22,813 nucleotides of DNA from an uncultured Eubacteriales bacterium (GTDB lineage Bacteria; Bacillota; Clostridia; Lachnospirales; Lachnospiraceae). A model generated the notes under the pieces. The model had not been told where the DNA came from and did not search any database. It saw nothing but the letters and a program-made list of their open reading frames with translations. A program made the position numbers and the translations under genes. Every line of letters starts with the position of its first letter. Within the stretch, counting starts at the first letter, position 1. Shown piece after piece: positions 5,544 through 14,970 of this stretch. Where the stretch lies: assembly GCA_900545455.1 (NCBI GenBank), contig UQZF01000024.1, forward strand, positions 1-22,813, read 5' to 3'.

Positions 5544-8144
5544 CTAGTTGTCATCCTCGTCGTAATCGTCATCCTCATAGGTATCTTTATCATAGTCATC
5601 GTCCTCATCGGCATCCGCCTCTTTGAAGTCCGACTCCTTTATGACAAGCGCCGAGCGGAATCTTCCGAACAGCTTGTTGCCGAAGCTGCTCCTTGCGTGC
5701 TCCGCCGCACGCTCCATCGTCTCCTTGACCACCCCGACAACATTTCCCGTGTCATCGTTAGGAAGCTGGCTCAAAATGAGATAGAGCTTTAAAAGTGCCT
5801 TGTCCTCTATTCTCCAGCCCTGCTCGTCCGCATAGTCCTTTGCAATGTCAACAAGCTCATTGACCGTGTACTGCTTTAACAGGAAGCATCCCGTAAATGT
5901 CTCCGCAAAGTCGGAATTTTCGGCAAAAAGCTTGTTAATCTCGTACTCCTCATCAACAATTATAAATGTCGTCGCGTTAGCATTTCCCTCGCGCATCATC
6001 GAGACTATCTGTGCGCGCTTTAATCTGCCCGCATTCTCTACGATGAGCGTCTGTCCGGCAAGCTTATCCGCATACGCCTCATAGCTCTTTTCGTTGAGCT
6101 TGTCGGCTGATATTCTCGCAAGCTTCTGCTCGCGCTCCTTATCAAAGGCATGGAGAGCCTTAAACAGATTCACGGCAAAGGTTATCTTGTCCGTATTGCG
6201 GCTTCCCATAATCATTATATTTCCGACATTTCCTGCTTTTCCCGCCTGAACTGCCCTGTAGCTTCCGATATATCTGCACAGTCTGCGCTCCATGCCCGAC
6301 ATGTAAAGATACTTGTCGAGGAACTTTCTCTCCTCGTCCTTGAGCGTATATCCGGCTGCGTCACTGTCTCCGAGCGCGCTCCTTACAGTGTCATCGATAA
6401 TTCTCTCGATGCCCGCACTCACAGCCTCCTCCAGATCGAGGGTGTTCTCCATGTCGTGAGCGTCGTCGGACTCCTCAGGCTCATACTCTGCCTCGTCCTC
6501 GGACTCCGATTCAGGCTCGCTCTCCTCAACTGCCGCTGTCGCAGGCTGGCGTTCTTCTACTGCCTGCGCAGGCTGGTATTCTTCCTCCTCAGCCGCATCG
6601 ACATCCGGTATCTCCTCAAACTCCGCGTCCTCAGGCTGATACTCTTCCTCAGCCTTTATCTCAGGCTGCTCCTCGTGCTGTTCCTCGAGTGCTGCCGCAA
6701 CCTCATGGACAGGAATTTCCCTCGTCGGCTGTATCTCTTCCATATCATCAGGACCTTCCGGCTCTTCGTCCAAATCGGAGAGCCACTGTGATATATCCAT
6801 CTGGCCGTCTATCTGGTCATCCCGCTGTGCCGCCTCTTTCTTTCTTCTCTCCTGCTCAGCCTGAAGCTGTGCGACAATCTCTGCCATCTGCTCGATTGTC
6901 ATCTGCTCCGCAGCCTGTCTTATCGTCATGTCAGGTGAGAGAACGGGCTTACCCTGCGCAGCCGGCTTCTCAGGCTCAGCCTCAGGCTGCTTCTTCGGAG
7001 CTTTCGGTTCCTCCTGCGCTTTGGCTGCATTTCTCGATGCCTTGCGCCACTGGTGCTTGTTTATTATTATTTCCTTGGTCGGATCCGAATCATCGTCAGG
7101 CATATCCTCGAGCTCCGCCGCCTCGCGGAGTGCCTCGGTCTTTTCCCTGTTCTTGTACGCCTCCATGATTTCCTCGACATTCGCCTTTAACTCCTGCTGG
7201 ACATTTCTCGTGTCATATACGGAGTAATCAGGCACCTTGATGTTGATGTCAATCGGTGACCACTCAGTCGTGTTGCTCAGGTCATCGACAGGCTCTGTAT
7301 CCTCCGGTTTCTCAGGCTCCGTTTCCTCACCTACGGACCCATCGGTTGCCACCTCTGCCTTTTCCTCATAGTTAAAATCAGGCTCTTTCTCCTCAGGTTC
7401 TTCCTCAGGCTTCTCGACCGTCGCCGCAGCCTCCATCACAGGCAGAGGATTCTTCCTGACAGGTGATGCCGCCTTCTGAGGTTCAGGCTCGCCGTCGATG
7501 AGCTCTGAGCTGTTGATTCCCATTGAGGACATCTTCTCAAGCCTTGCAAGCTTCTCCGCCTGTCTCTGTGAAAGAGGCGTATACATCTGCTTGAGTCGGA
7601 GAGCCTTCTCAACATAAACACCGTCCGCGAACCAGAGCACAAGCTCATCGCACTCCCTCACGCATCTGTCGGTCATTCCGGCTTCGCTGTAGAGAAGTGC
7701 AAGCTCATACTCATACTCCTCGTCAAGTTCCTTCTCCTTATAATCCTGAAGTATCTCGATGAGCTCCGTCACAGGTGCTCCCTCAGCTCTCTTTAACTTA
7801 TACAGAAGTATATACCTTGCCACATCTCTCGGTGCCATCTCGACATACTCGTGGTATATCTCCTCGGCATCCTCATACTCTCCAAGACGCACATACATGT
7901 CCATGAGTGTGGCTAAAAGCCTTCTTCCGCCAAGCTTGCGGTTGTAGGCATATATACAGACATTCCTTGCCTTGTCATACTTCTCCGTTGCAATAAAAGC
8001 ATCTATCGCATTCGACATGACGCTCCACTGCTTCATTTTTTTCCACTCTATCTGCTCCGCAACCTTGGCTGCAGACACATAATCCCTGCTTCTCACCAGC
8101 TTATCAAGCTGCTCTGTCTTTATGGTCAGCTCGTACTTATCCAA
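5544..8144 (-). CDS. TPR / acidic linker / degenerate AAA-like protein, fourth gene of the condensin locus
   Basis: I do not recognise a named family. Numbered from the GTG at 8153, residues 1-210 are helical hairpins of TPR type (for example RLGEYEDAEEIYHEYVEMAP). Residues 220-580 are a Glu/Pro/Gln-rich, very acidic linker with shorter conserved-looking islands near 302-345, 359-378 and 403-463. Residues 605-840 look like an AAA-type ATPase domain: a beta strand and P-loop-like GSRNTDKIT (650-658) that lacks the usual GxGK, a Walker-B-like TLIVENAG (702-709) and a TTFIIVDEE strand (728-736). The last 20 residues are an acidic repeat with two EDDDYD copies. It starts 66 bases after the SMC gene, on the same strand, so it is probably part of that operon. 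It occupies the slot where jetD would be expected, but no Toprim-type nuclease motif is visible. It could be a scaffold or regulator of the condensin; that is inference. Confidence 0.8.
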   Translation of the reverse strand: MDKYELTIKTEQLDKLVRSRDYVSAAKVAEQIEWKKMKQWSVMSNAIDAFIATEKYDKARNVCIYAYNRKLGGRRLLATLMDMYVRLGEYEDAEEIYHEYVEMAPRDVARYILLYKLKRAEGAPVTELIEILQDYKEKELDEEYEYELALLYSEAGMTDRCVRECDELVLWFADGVYVEKALRLKQMYTPLSQRQAEKLARLEKMSSMGINSSELIDGEPEPQKAASPVRKNPLPVMEAAATVEKPEEEPEEKEPDFNYEEKAEVATDGSVGEETEPEKPEDTEPVDDLSNTTEWSPIDINIKVPDYSVYDTRNVQQELKANVEEIMEAYKNREKTEALREAAELEDMPDDDSDPTKEIIINKHQWRKASRNAAKAQEEPKAPKKQPEAEPEKPAAQGKPVLSPDMTIRQAAEQMTIEQMAEIVAQLQAEQERRKKEAAQRDDQIDGQMDISQWLSDLDEEPEGPDDMEEIQPTREIPVHEVAAALEEQHEEQPEIKAEEEYQPEDAEFEEIPDVDAAEEEEYQPAQAVEERQPATAAVEESEPESESEDEAEYEPEESDDAHDMENTLDLEEAVSAGIERIIDDTVRSALGDSDAAGYTLKDEERKFLDKYLYMSGMERRLCRYIGSYRAVQAGKAGNVGNIMIMGSRNTDKITFAVNLFKALHAFDKEREQKLARISADKLNEKSYEAYADKLAGQTLIVENAGRLKRAQIVSMMREGNANATTFIIVDEEYEINKLFAENSDFAETFTGCFLLKQYTVNELVDIAKDYADEQGWRIEDKALLKLYLILSQLPNDDTGNVVGVVKETMERAAEHARSSFGNKLFGRFRSALVIKESDFKEADADEDDDYDKDTYEDDDYDEDDN

Positions 8145-8156
8145 GACGTTCACCTC
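8142..8156 (-). promoter_or_regulatory. Ribosome binding site deciding a TTG start
   Basis: On the minus strand GAGGTGA (8156-8150) matches the anti-Shine-Dalgarno sequence. It sits 5 bases before a TTG (8144-8142) that is in frame. The upstream in-frame GTG (8153-8151) lies inside this site and has no ribosome binding site of its own, so TTG is the likelier start of the TPR/AAA-like gene (protein beginning LDKYELTIK). Confidence 0.55.
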
Positions 8157-8210
8157 TCATATATGGATTAATATTCTCCAAATTCTAATAATTTCAGTGT
8201 ATCACAGCAT

Positions 8211-11200
8211 CTATAGAAAATCAAAACTTTCCTGTGAAAAGCTCAGTCTTTCATACTCAAGCTCCTGCTCCGCAACCTGGCTGTGGTAGTCAACAACCAC
8301 CGTCTGCTGTTTTTTGTCGACAAGTTTCTGTCCAAGAACGTAATTCACATCGAACCGTCCCGTGATGGCAGGCGTAGCACCTCTTGCAGGAACTATAAGC
8401 TGTACGTGATTTGTCTTAAGAAGCTTAAATATAGGCTCCCAGATATATACATCCTTCGCCGCACCGAACGGGTTATCGATAAAGATGGTCTTGCCAAGAA
8501 CTGCCGCCTCCTTGCCGCCCGCATTGATGCTTGCGATATAGTTGATTATCGACACGAGGAACTGGATATAAATACCCTGCGACTGTCCCGTACTTCCGAC
8601 AGCCTCCTCATATCTGAGGTAACGGCTCTGATCCTTGATACGCTCTCTCTTATAAAGGTTGAGTCTTATGCTGTTCATATCGGTTACGATTACGGAAAAC
8701 AGTCTCTTCCAGCTTAATCTTCCCCTTATATACTTGAGCCTTTCGTCAATCGTCTTAAAATTCTCAGCCGATGATACTGTCTCATTAATATATACAGACA
8801 TTCTGTCCTTATACATTTCTTCTTTGATATACGGTATCTGGAGTGAGAGCACGGGAATCACCTCATCGTCGAGTGTTATTCTCGACAACTTGTCAAGGCG
8901 CTCAAGTTCAGAACGTATGTTGGTACATATCTGGACGCATCTGTTTTCAAAATTGGTTTTGATAAGCTCCATATCCTCAATGCCGCGGCTTATTCTGTCC
9001 CTCTCAAGAACTATGCAGTCAGCCGTTCCTTTTAGTGCGGCTGACAATTCGTCCGCCTCTGCCCGTGACTGCGGCGGCTGTATATTCTGCTTAATCTCCT
9101 GTGCCAGCTCGTAAGCCTTTAACATCGTGAGCTGATCGACGAGCAAATCCCTCGCCCTCAAAAATGTCGTGCGTTTCTTCTGTTCGTCCTTAAGCACCGC
9201 CTCAAAGGCACGTCCCGCTTCTTCATACTTAGCATCCGTAAGTTCCTCACCTGGATTGTCCTCTGCATACTCAGCCGATTTCTGCTTTATGATTTCATCC
9301 GCATCCGGTGTTACCGACTTTACGATTCTCTCTAAGTCTTTCTGCATAAGCAGGCATGCCGTGTACTCCTGCCGATTCTTCTTTTCCTCCGCCTGAAGTC
9401 TTGTGAGTTCCTTTTTAAGACGCTCAAGCTCCGCACGGTGCTGTCCTGCGTACTCCCGAGGATTCTTCGGAAGCTCTGTTTCAAGTACCCCGTAACGCTC
9501 CTCGTAATTCTTTCTCGCATGCGCACAGCTTCCCTCTATTCGGTTCATCTGAGCACTTGCACTGTCAAGCTCACCCTCAACATCCCTGATGCTCTGCTTA
9601 AGCTTATCCTGCTCTTCCGTTATTATGAGGAGGTCTTCATGGCTTTTAACCTGTAAAACACCTTGGGCATCAAGCTCCTTCGCCTTTTCAAGAGTTATTC
9701 CTCTGTGAAGCATTGAGCGCACCGCTTTATCCATCGCCGTGCGGCAGTTCTCCATAAGTCTTTCCTTGTCTGTCATATCGCCGAGCTCTTCATTCAGCAG
9801 TGAACGAAGTGCCGTAAACCGCGCATCGATCTCGGCTGACGGAACCATTCTTACTTCCACTGTGTCCTCGGATTCCTTATGGTACGGTTCATACATCTCC
9901 CATGTGGCTTTAAGATTCTCTATATTCTTCTGTATTCCGGTACGGCGCAGAATAAGCTCATTGTATGCTTTCTCCCTGCCATCATGAAGTTCCTTTGACA
10001 GCTTTCTTGCCTTGACTGCAGCATCGCGCACAACTTCATTCTTGGTAATCTCAAGATTACACTCCGACAGGCTTTTGCAAAGCTCCACGATGTCGTCTAA
10101 GCTTTCCTTTACTCTTAAATTGTCCTCAAGCTCCTCATCAAGTCTTATTTTCCTGTCATCAAGCTCCCTTGTACGTCCTTCAAGTGTATCATAAAGTTCC
10201 CGTAAATTATCCGCCTTATCCTTTAAGCTTCCCTCGCTGTGTTTCTCCGCTCCAAGCATCGCCTCAAGCTCTGCAGCGCTCTCCCCGCCTGCGCATGAAT
10301 ATCCGCTCACGCGCTCATAATCCGTCCTCACAACTGCAAGTCTGTCCTCAAGCTTTGCAAGCTCCTGTGATGCCTGCTCAAGCTCCTCCGTCGCCTTCCT
10401 TATTCCCGACAGTCTGCCCGCCTCATCATATATGAATGACAAATCGCGGCAGGCAAGCATGTATGCATCGGTCTCGTGAGCATCCGCCATGCCGTCCCCC
10501 GCTGTCACTGCGTCAACCACGTCAAGCCTTATTATAGGCACGACTCCGCAGTCCATCGTCATGACATTTCTGTCGCGGCAGATATTCTCATAGTCATCCC
10601 CGACAAGCACCGAGTACGGAAGATACGGATATCTTCCCGCAAGCTCGGCGCACTCATCCTTGTCCTTATTTCTCAGATACTCGGCACCGCTTATTATGCT
10701 GCCCTCATATCTGCTCTGAAGATACTCACACATCTTCTGCACGCCCTTTGAATCGATCGGCTTGAGATTCTCGATGGAACTTATATACTCCCTGACTGAA
10801 TCCGTCTTTTTCTTAAGCTGTTCTCTCTGTGCAAGCATGTTATCATAGAAACGCGCGAGCACACCAACCAGCTTGTCATGATTAGGCTCACCGTAGACTT
10901 TTCCGAGTGCCGTAAGCTCATTTTCCCTCTGTCTCGCAGCCGAAAGCAATGTGCTTATTCTGTCCAGATTCTGCGCAGCAAGTTCAAGTGCCGCATCAGT
11001 CTGTGCGCGCTCCCTTATACAGCTTTCTTTCCTCGCATCAAGCTGTGCCGCATCATCTGCAAGCGAACCAAGTCTGTTTCTGAGTTCTTCTATTTTCTCT
11101 TCATATTCATCTGCTTCCTGCTGTGCATTCTCGACGACAAGCAGAGGTGTCTTTGAAAGCTTGCCGTTAATTCCGCTCTGAAGCTCCTCAGCCTGTTTCC

Positions 11201-12653
11201 TAAGTTCTGCAAGAGTACCCTCCGTTCTGGCACATTCGTTGTCCTTGACGCGGAAATTCTCACTCAGGTTCTCGAGCGCCTCCCTGCTCTCACGCTCTCT
11301 ACCGAGCAGGTCATTCAATAACTTCTCATTCTCCTCAAGCTCCTCTGCCATGTATAGGTGCTTTGCGGATGCAAGCTTCTGCATCTCGTCGGTTATCTCT
11401 TTTTTATCCTTGTGGCGGTTATCCATATATTCTTTAAGCTTTGCAAGCTCTTTTTCCTGCTGCACATAATCCGCGTAATCCTCCGCCGCGTAGGACATCT
11501 CAAGCTCACTGCGCTTTTTCTCATACTCCGCAGACATGGCATCGTTTTTCTCGGATAAGCTCTCGACAAGCTCACGAACCTCTTTAAGTCCCGCTTCCTC
11601 CTCGGCAATCATGGACGCTGCAATGAGCTTCTCCTCATTTTCCTTTGCCGCCGTAAGTGCAGTGAGCTCTGCAGCAAGCCTGTCGGCCTCATTCTCCTTC
11701 TTTACCACCTGTGCACCCGCTATGAAAAGGTACTTAAACAGCGTGCTCTTTCCGGCCTCTTTGCGCGCAAAAACATCGCCGAAATCATTGACTTTCCCGG
11801 CAAATTCGTTAATCAGTTCAAGCTCTTTACCGTAATTGTCTATGTCCTCCCTGCGCTTTGCAAGCTCTAGGAGCTTATCCTTTATCTCAAGCAGAGTCTT
11901 AGCCATCTCGTCGTCGCCGTTGCCGCCCCTTATGCGGTTGTTGTACGACTTCTCTATTATCTCCTCGATTAAAAGGTCCTCAACGACCTTTCTCGTCGTC
12001 TTATAATTGCTTTCAAAGTAGGTTCTCACATGACCTTCGGTCTTGTTGATGCCCCTGACGAGCTCCCAGTGGCTCTCATAGATTCCGAAGTCGTTGATAA
12101 AGCTTAAATAATCTCCCTTTCTCTCGAAGAGCTTGACCTTCACGCCGAAATCCTTCTTCTCGAGGTCGCGAAGATAGGCTTTCAGACCGTTGTAGGTTAT
12201 CCTTTCGTCACCGTTGGATAGTGGGAGATTCTTAATATCATTGTCACCAAATTCCCTGTAAAAAATGCAGTAGTTAAAGTATTCTATTCCCGAACCCTTT
12301 ACCGCATCCTCCTCATCGTCCGCAGCTCTTCCCTTTCTCGCACAGAAGCCGCAGGTCATATACTTGTAGCCGTTCTTCACGTCGCACGAATCAAGCTTCC
12401 ACTCCACGAGCGAGTGTATCGTCGTGCTTCCGCCCGCCGACGCAAAAAGCTTCTCCACGGGTTGCTTCTCGTCGAGCGTGCAGTTAGGAAGCATCGTCTG
12501 TAAAAGCAAAAGCATGAGCACACTCTTACCGCCTCCGTTTGCGAGGTCGTAAATGGTGTTTTTGCACGAAAAACGCATGAGGAAATCATCGTAGTACTGT
12601 GTGCCGAAATTGTATTTGATATTGTTTACCCTGATTCTGTTAATCTGCGGCAT
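8211..12653 (-). CDS. SMC-like condensin ATPase (Wadjet JetC / MksB-MukB type)
   Basis: This 1480-residue protein has the SMC plan. The N-terminal head has a Walker A (LANGGGKSV, Lys43 and Ser44). Coiled coil runs from about 250 to 630, a globular hinge region from about 630 to 745, and coiled coil again from about 750 to 1290. The C-terminal head has a signature-like GSTGQSQG (1353-1360) and Walker B TIFIDNPFG (1389-1397). The length is close to MukB. It would dimerise and extrude DNA loops with the two upstream gene products as kleisin and kite. The residue after the Walker B Asp is Asn rather than the usual catalytic Glu. The ATG has GAGGAGG 6 bases upstream and overlaps the jetB-like gene by 14 bases, implying coupled translation. 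Best identity is JetC of a type II-like Wadjet; a housekeeping MksB is the alternative. Confidence 0.82.
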   Translation of the reverse strand: MPQINRIRVNNIKYNFGTQYYDDFLMRFSCKNTIYDLANGGGKSVLMLLLLQTMLPNCTLDEKQPVEKLFASAGGSTTIHSLVEWKLDSCDVKNGYKYMTCGFCARKGRAADDEEDAVKGSGIEYFNYCIFYREFGDNDIKNLPLSNGDERITYNGLKAYLRDLEKKDFGVKVKLFERKGDYLSFINDFGIYESHWELVRGINKTEGHVRTYFESNYKTTRKVVEDLLIEEIIEKSYNNRIRGGNGDDEMAKTLLEIKDKLLELAKRREDIDNYGKELELINEFAGKVNDFGDVFARKEAGKSTLFKYLFIAGAQVVKKENEADRLAAELTALTAAKENEEKLIAASMIAEEEAGLKEVRELVESLSEKNDAMSAEYEKKRSELEMSYAAEDYADYVQQEKELAKLKEYMDNRHKDKKEITDEMQKLASAKHLYMAEELEENEKLLNDLLGRERESREALENLSENFRVKDNECARTEGTLAELRKQAEELQSGINGKLSKTPLLVVENAQQEADEYEEKIEELRNRLGSLADDAAQLDARKESCIRERAQTDAALELAAQNLDRISTLLSAARQRENELTALGKVYGEPNHDKLVGVLARFYDNMLAQREQLKKKTDSVREYISSIENLKPIDSKGVQKMCEYLQSRYEGSIISGAEYLRNKDKDECAELAGRYPYLPYSVLVGDDYENICRDRNVMTMDCGVVPIIRLDVVDAVTAGDGMADAHETDAYMLACRDLSFIYDEAGRLSGIRKATEELEQASQELAKLEDRLAVVRTDYERVSGYSCAGGESAAELEAMLGAEKHSEGSLKDKADNLRELYDTLEGRTRELDDRKIRLDEELEDNLRVKESLDDIVELCKSLSECNLEITKNEVVRDAAVKARKLSKELHDGREKAYNELILRRTGIQKNIENLKATWEMYEPYHKESEDTVEVRMVPSAEIDARFTALRSLLNEELGDMTDKERLMENCRTAMDKAVRSMLHRGITLEKAKELDAQGVLQVKSHEDLLIITEEQDKLKQSIRDVEGELDSASAQMNRIEGSCAHARKNYEERYGVLETELPKNPREYAGQHRAELERLKKELTRLQAEEKKNRQEYTACLLMQKDLERIVKSVTPDADEIIKQKSAEYAEDNPGEELTDAKYEEAGRAFEAVLKDEQKKRTTFLRARDLLVDQLTMLKAYELAQEIKQNIQPPQSRAEADELSAALKGTADCIVLERDRISRGIEDMELIKTNFENRCVQICTNIRSELERLDKLSRITLDDEVIPVLSLQIPYIKEEMYKDRMSVYINETVSSAENFKTIDERLKYIRGRLSWKRLFSVIVTDMNSIRLNLYKRERIKDQSRYLRYEEAVGSTGQSQGIYIQFLVSIINYIASINAGGKEAAVLGKTIFIDNPFGAAKDVYIWEPIFKLLKTNHVQLIVPARGATPAITGRFDVNYVLGQKLVDKKQQTVVVDYHSQVAEQELEYERLSFSQESFDFL

Positions 12654-13365
12654 TTTCTTCCTCCTCGTTCTCCCTTGTCAGTATCTCGTAGAGCCTTCCG
12701 CGGTTGTTGCTGTAGTAGTTCTCCGCCATCGCCTTAAAACGGTCGGTCGGATAATATTTGTTCTGATTTTCGATAAAAAGTCCCTGACTCACAAGGAAAT
12801 TGAAGGTCAGCTTCACATATCCCGTCTTGGAATTGCGCGCCGCCCTCTGCCCCTGTATGTCGTCCGTGGATGTCACGGGAAGCTCGTCCCAGAGAAGCGC
12901 AAGCGTCTTGAAGCTGTTCTCCTCGACCTCGTCGAGCACCAGCCCCGCCGAATGGTCAATCACGTTCGCAAGCACATTGTCGACAGCCCTTATGACCTCC
13001 TCATGTCTCACAAACTCCGTGTATGTGTAGTTTCCCGAGGTCTTGTAGAACTCCGTCATCGTGCAGTATGTTATAAGATAACACAAAAACAGCTCCTTGT
13101 TGACCTTCACTCCGAGGGCACGTCTTAGCTCCTCGTTGGTGAAGCCGAAGCATCGGTTATTCTCCCCCGCGCTCACAAACAGGGCGTTATTGTACTCATA
13201 AAGCTCCATGTCAAACTTCTTTAAAATCAGTCTCAACGCATCATACACCTGCGAGTTGGACGAGTACTCCTCATAAAGAGCGACGTTCTCGACCGCGCTC
13301 ACTGCCTCGCCTCTTATAAGTGTCTCTGCAATCTCAAGAGCTTTCTCCAAGCTGCGCTCATCCAT
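12640..13365 (-). CDS. JetB/MksE-like kite subunit (DUF6063-like)
   Basis: The 241-residue soluble protein is rich in helices, with a winged-helix-like C-terminal part (YVKLTFNFLVSQGLFIENQNKYYPTDRFK) ending in an acidic tail. In Wadjet and MksBEF operons the small gene between the kleisin and the SMC encodes the kite subunit that bridges kleisin and SMC heads. Size, order and the coupled overlap with the SMC gene fit that role. My memory of type II JetB (DUF6063) matches the general appearance, but I cannot align it here. It starts 31 bases after the JetA-like gene. Confidence 0.72.
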   Translation of the reverse strand: MDERSLEKALEIAETLIRGEAVSAVENVALYEEYSSNSQVYDALRLILKKFDMELYEYNNALFVSAGENNRCFGFTNEELRRALGVKVNKELFLCYLITYCTMTEFYKTSGNYTYTEFVRHEEVIRAVDNVLANVIDHSAGLVLDEVEENSFKTLALLWDELPVTSTDDIQGQRAARNSKTGYVKLTFNFLVSQGLFIENQNKYYPTDRFKAMAENYYSNNRGRLYEILTRENEEEENAAD

Positions 13366-13396
13366 GGTCTATCCCTTTCCTTTGCCGTTGTCGGCA

Positions 13397-14965
13397 TTAT
13401 TGTTCCGTATCGTGTATATTTTTAAAAGCAATGTTTGTTATCGTAAAAGGCACCGCATTGTCAAGAGAGTTGGCATTTATCTCAATCTCATCCGCGCCCT
13501 CGGGCTCAATCGCAAAATGCAGTCCGAGGTACTCCGCGTACTCATCCCTTGCGGCGCAGTCGCGGAATATCTCATCGAGAAACGTCTCCATGCCCTGTCT
13601 GTCCGCCTCGAACACATACTCCTTCTTTTGGCAGAGGTGCACGAGAAACGAGTAGTAATCGCCGTTCTCAAAGAGCGTGTCCCCGAGAATTTTTACGGCA
13701 ACTTCATTATAAGTGCGAAGGTCGAAGCTGTCCCTGCGCTTTAGCATTGCAAGAAGCAGCTTTATGAGTGCCGCATAATTGTCCCTGATTCGCGCATCCT
13801 CAAGCTCATCGTCGTACACGATGTTCTCGACAGCCGCGCCCTCAATGCGCTCCGCCTGCTCCTCGCGTTCAGGTCTGTAGGTTATCATGTCCCCGATTCT
13901 GTCAATCGGGAAGGTCTTGTTGATTTTAAGTCCCATGACGGGGCGCACCAGATTTCCGAGAAGCTCTATATCATCCTTCTTCATCGCAAGCTCAAGCGCG
14001 TTCCTGAAATCGAAGGTCGGTCTCAGCCTTCCAAGCTTGGCTTTTTTGACCATCTCATCCGCCATTATTCCGAGCTGTGTGCAGGCTGACAGAAGCTTCA
14101 AATGATTGTTCATCGCAATCTTTAGCTCCGTGTCGAGCTGGTAAATCTCGCCCGTTATCTTCAGGTACGAGCCGTAGTCGTCGTTGCCCTTGTCCGTCTC
14201 AGCCTTCCTCTGCGCGGCGTCAATCAGCTCCGAATTTTTCACAAAGAGCTTCTGCTCCTCGTCAAACCACCTGATTCCCGTGCTAAAGAACTCCTCATAC
14301 GCCTCAAGTCCCGTAAAGACGTCAGCCGACAGGAGTGCCATGACCTGATTTTTCTTAACCCAAAGCCTGTCCACTTCCTTGTTGATTCTCCTGACAACGT
14401 CCGTTCCGCCCTTGAAATCCTTAGACTGAATCATCTTCTCGAGCAAAAGCTGCTCCACGCTTATCCTGCTCTCGTCCCTAATCTCCTTGGTGTCGAGATA
14501 GAACTCGATGCCCTCCGCGCTTATCGAGTACCACACGGTTCCGTTCTCTATCCTGCTCTCGATAAGGCGCACCCTCGATATTTTTTTCTTCCTGTCGACG
14601 GGATCAAAATAGTGAAAAACAAATGGCTTTCCGTCATTTTTCAGCTTGTCGAAAATATAGTCCACGAGTATGCTCATATCCCCCTGAGGCGGATTGAGCT
14701 CAAAGTCACGTCTTATGCAGCGGCTCATAAATGCGGCGTACTCCGCATAGGTCACGTCCCTCTCCTTGAAGTTATTTTCCTCAATAAAAAAGCGCAGCAC
14801 CGCCATAAGAATATATCCCATATCAAGACTGTCGTATATGCCCTCCTTATACCATGAAAAGGACACCTCCGACAGCTTGAAGAACGGATAATATTTCTTT
14901 AGGTTCAGCATACGCTCTCTGTGGTCTGAAATTATATCATTTACTAAAATATTATCCTGCGGCAT
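13397..14965 (-). CDS. JetA/MksF-like kleisin subunit (DUF5716-like)
   Basis: The 522-residue soluble protein is first in the condensin operon. The N-terminal 150 residues look like winged-helix modules (YPFFKLSEVSFSWYKEGIYD onwards). A long helical middle (about 190-350) has coiled-coil character, as kleisin-like MukF and MksF proteins do. The C-terminal part (about 415-520) appears compact and helical. In Wadjet systems JetA is the kleisin that closes the SMC ring, and the gene order JetA-JetB-JetC is kept here. The ATG is preceded by GAGAGG at 9 bases. It has its own promoter just upstream, separate from recR. The assignment rests on order, size and general appearance more than on fixed motifs. 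Confidence 0.72.
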   Translation of the reverse strand: MPQDNILVNDIISDHRERMLNLKKYYPFFKLSEVSFSWYKEGIYDSLDMGYILMAVLRFFIEENNFKERDVTYAEYAAFMSRCIRRDFELNPPQGDMSILVDYIFDKLKNDGKPFVFHYFDPVDRKKKISRVRLIESRIENGTVWYSISAEGIEFYLDTKEIRDESRISVEQLLLEKMIQSKDFKGGTDVVRRINKEVDRLWVKKNQVMALLSADVFTGLEAYEEFFSTGIRWFDEEQKLFVKNSELIDAAQRKAETDKGNDDYGSYLKITGEIYQLDTELKIAMNNHLKLLSACTQLGIMADEMVKKAKLGRLRPTFDFRNALELAMKKDDIELLGNLVRPVMGLKINKTFPIDRIGDMITYRPEREEQAERIEGAAVENIVYDDELEDARIRDNYAALIKLLLAMLKRRDSFDLRTYNEVAVKILGDTLFENGDYYSFLVHLCQKKEYVFEADRQGMETFLDEIFRDCAARDEYAEYLGLHFAIEPEGADEIEINANSLDNAVPFTITNIAFKNIHDTEQ

Positions 14966-14970
14966 TCACG

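Noticed and set aside
6150..7227. Several plus-strand frames of 99-213 codons opposite the TPR/AAA-like gene
   Set aside because: They arise from the Glu-rich (GAG/GAA) coding of the acidic linker, giving Leu/Ser-rich antisense frames without ribosome binding sites.
5544..8144. JetD equivalent
   Set aside because: No Toprim-type E...DxD pattern or DUF2220/DUF3322-like region is visible; the protein is TPR plus AAA-like instead.
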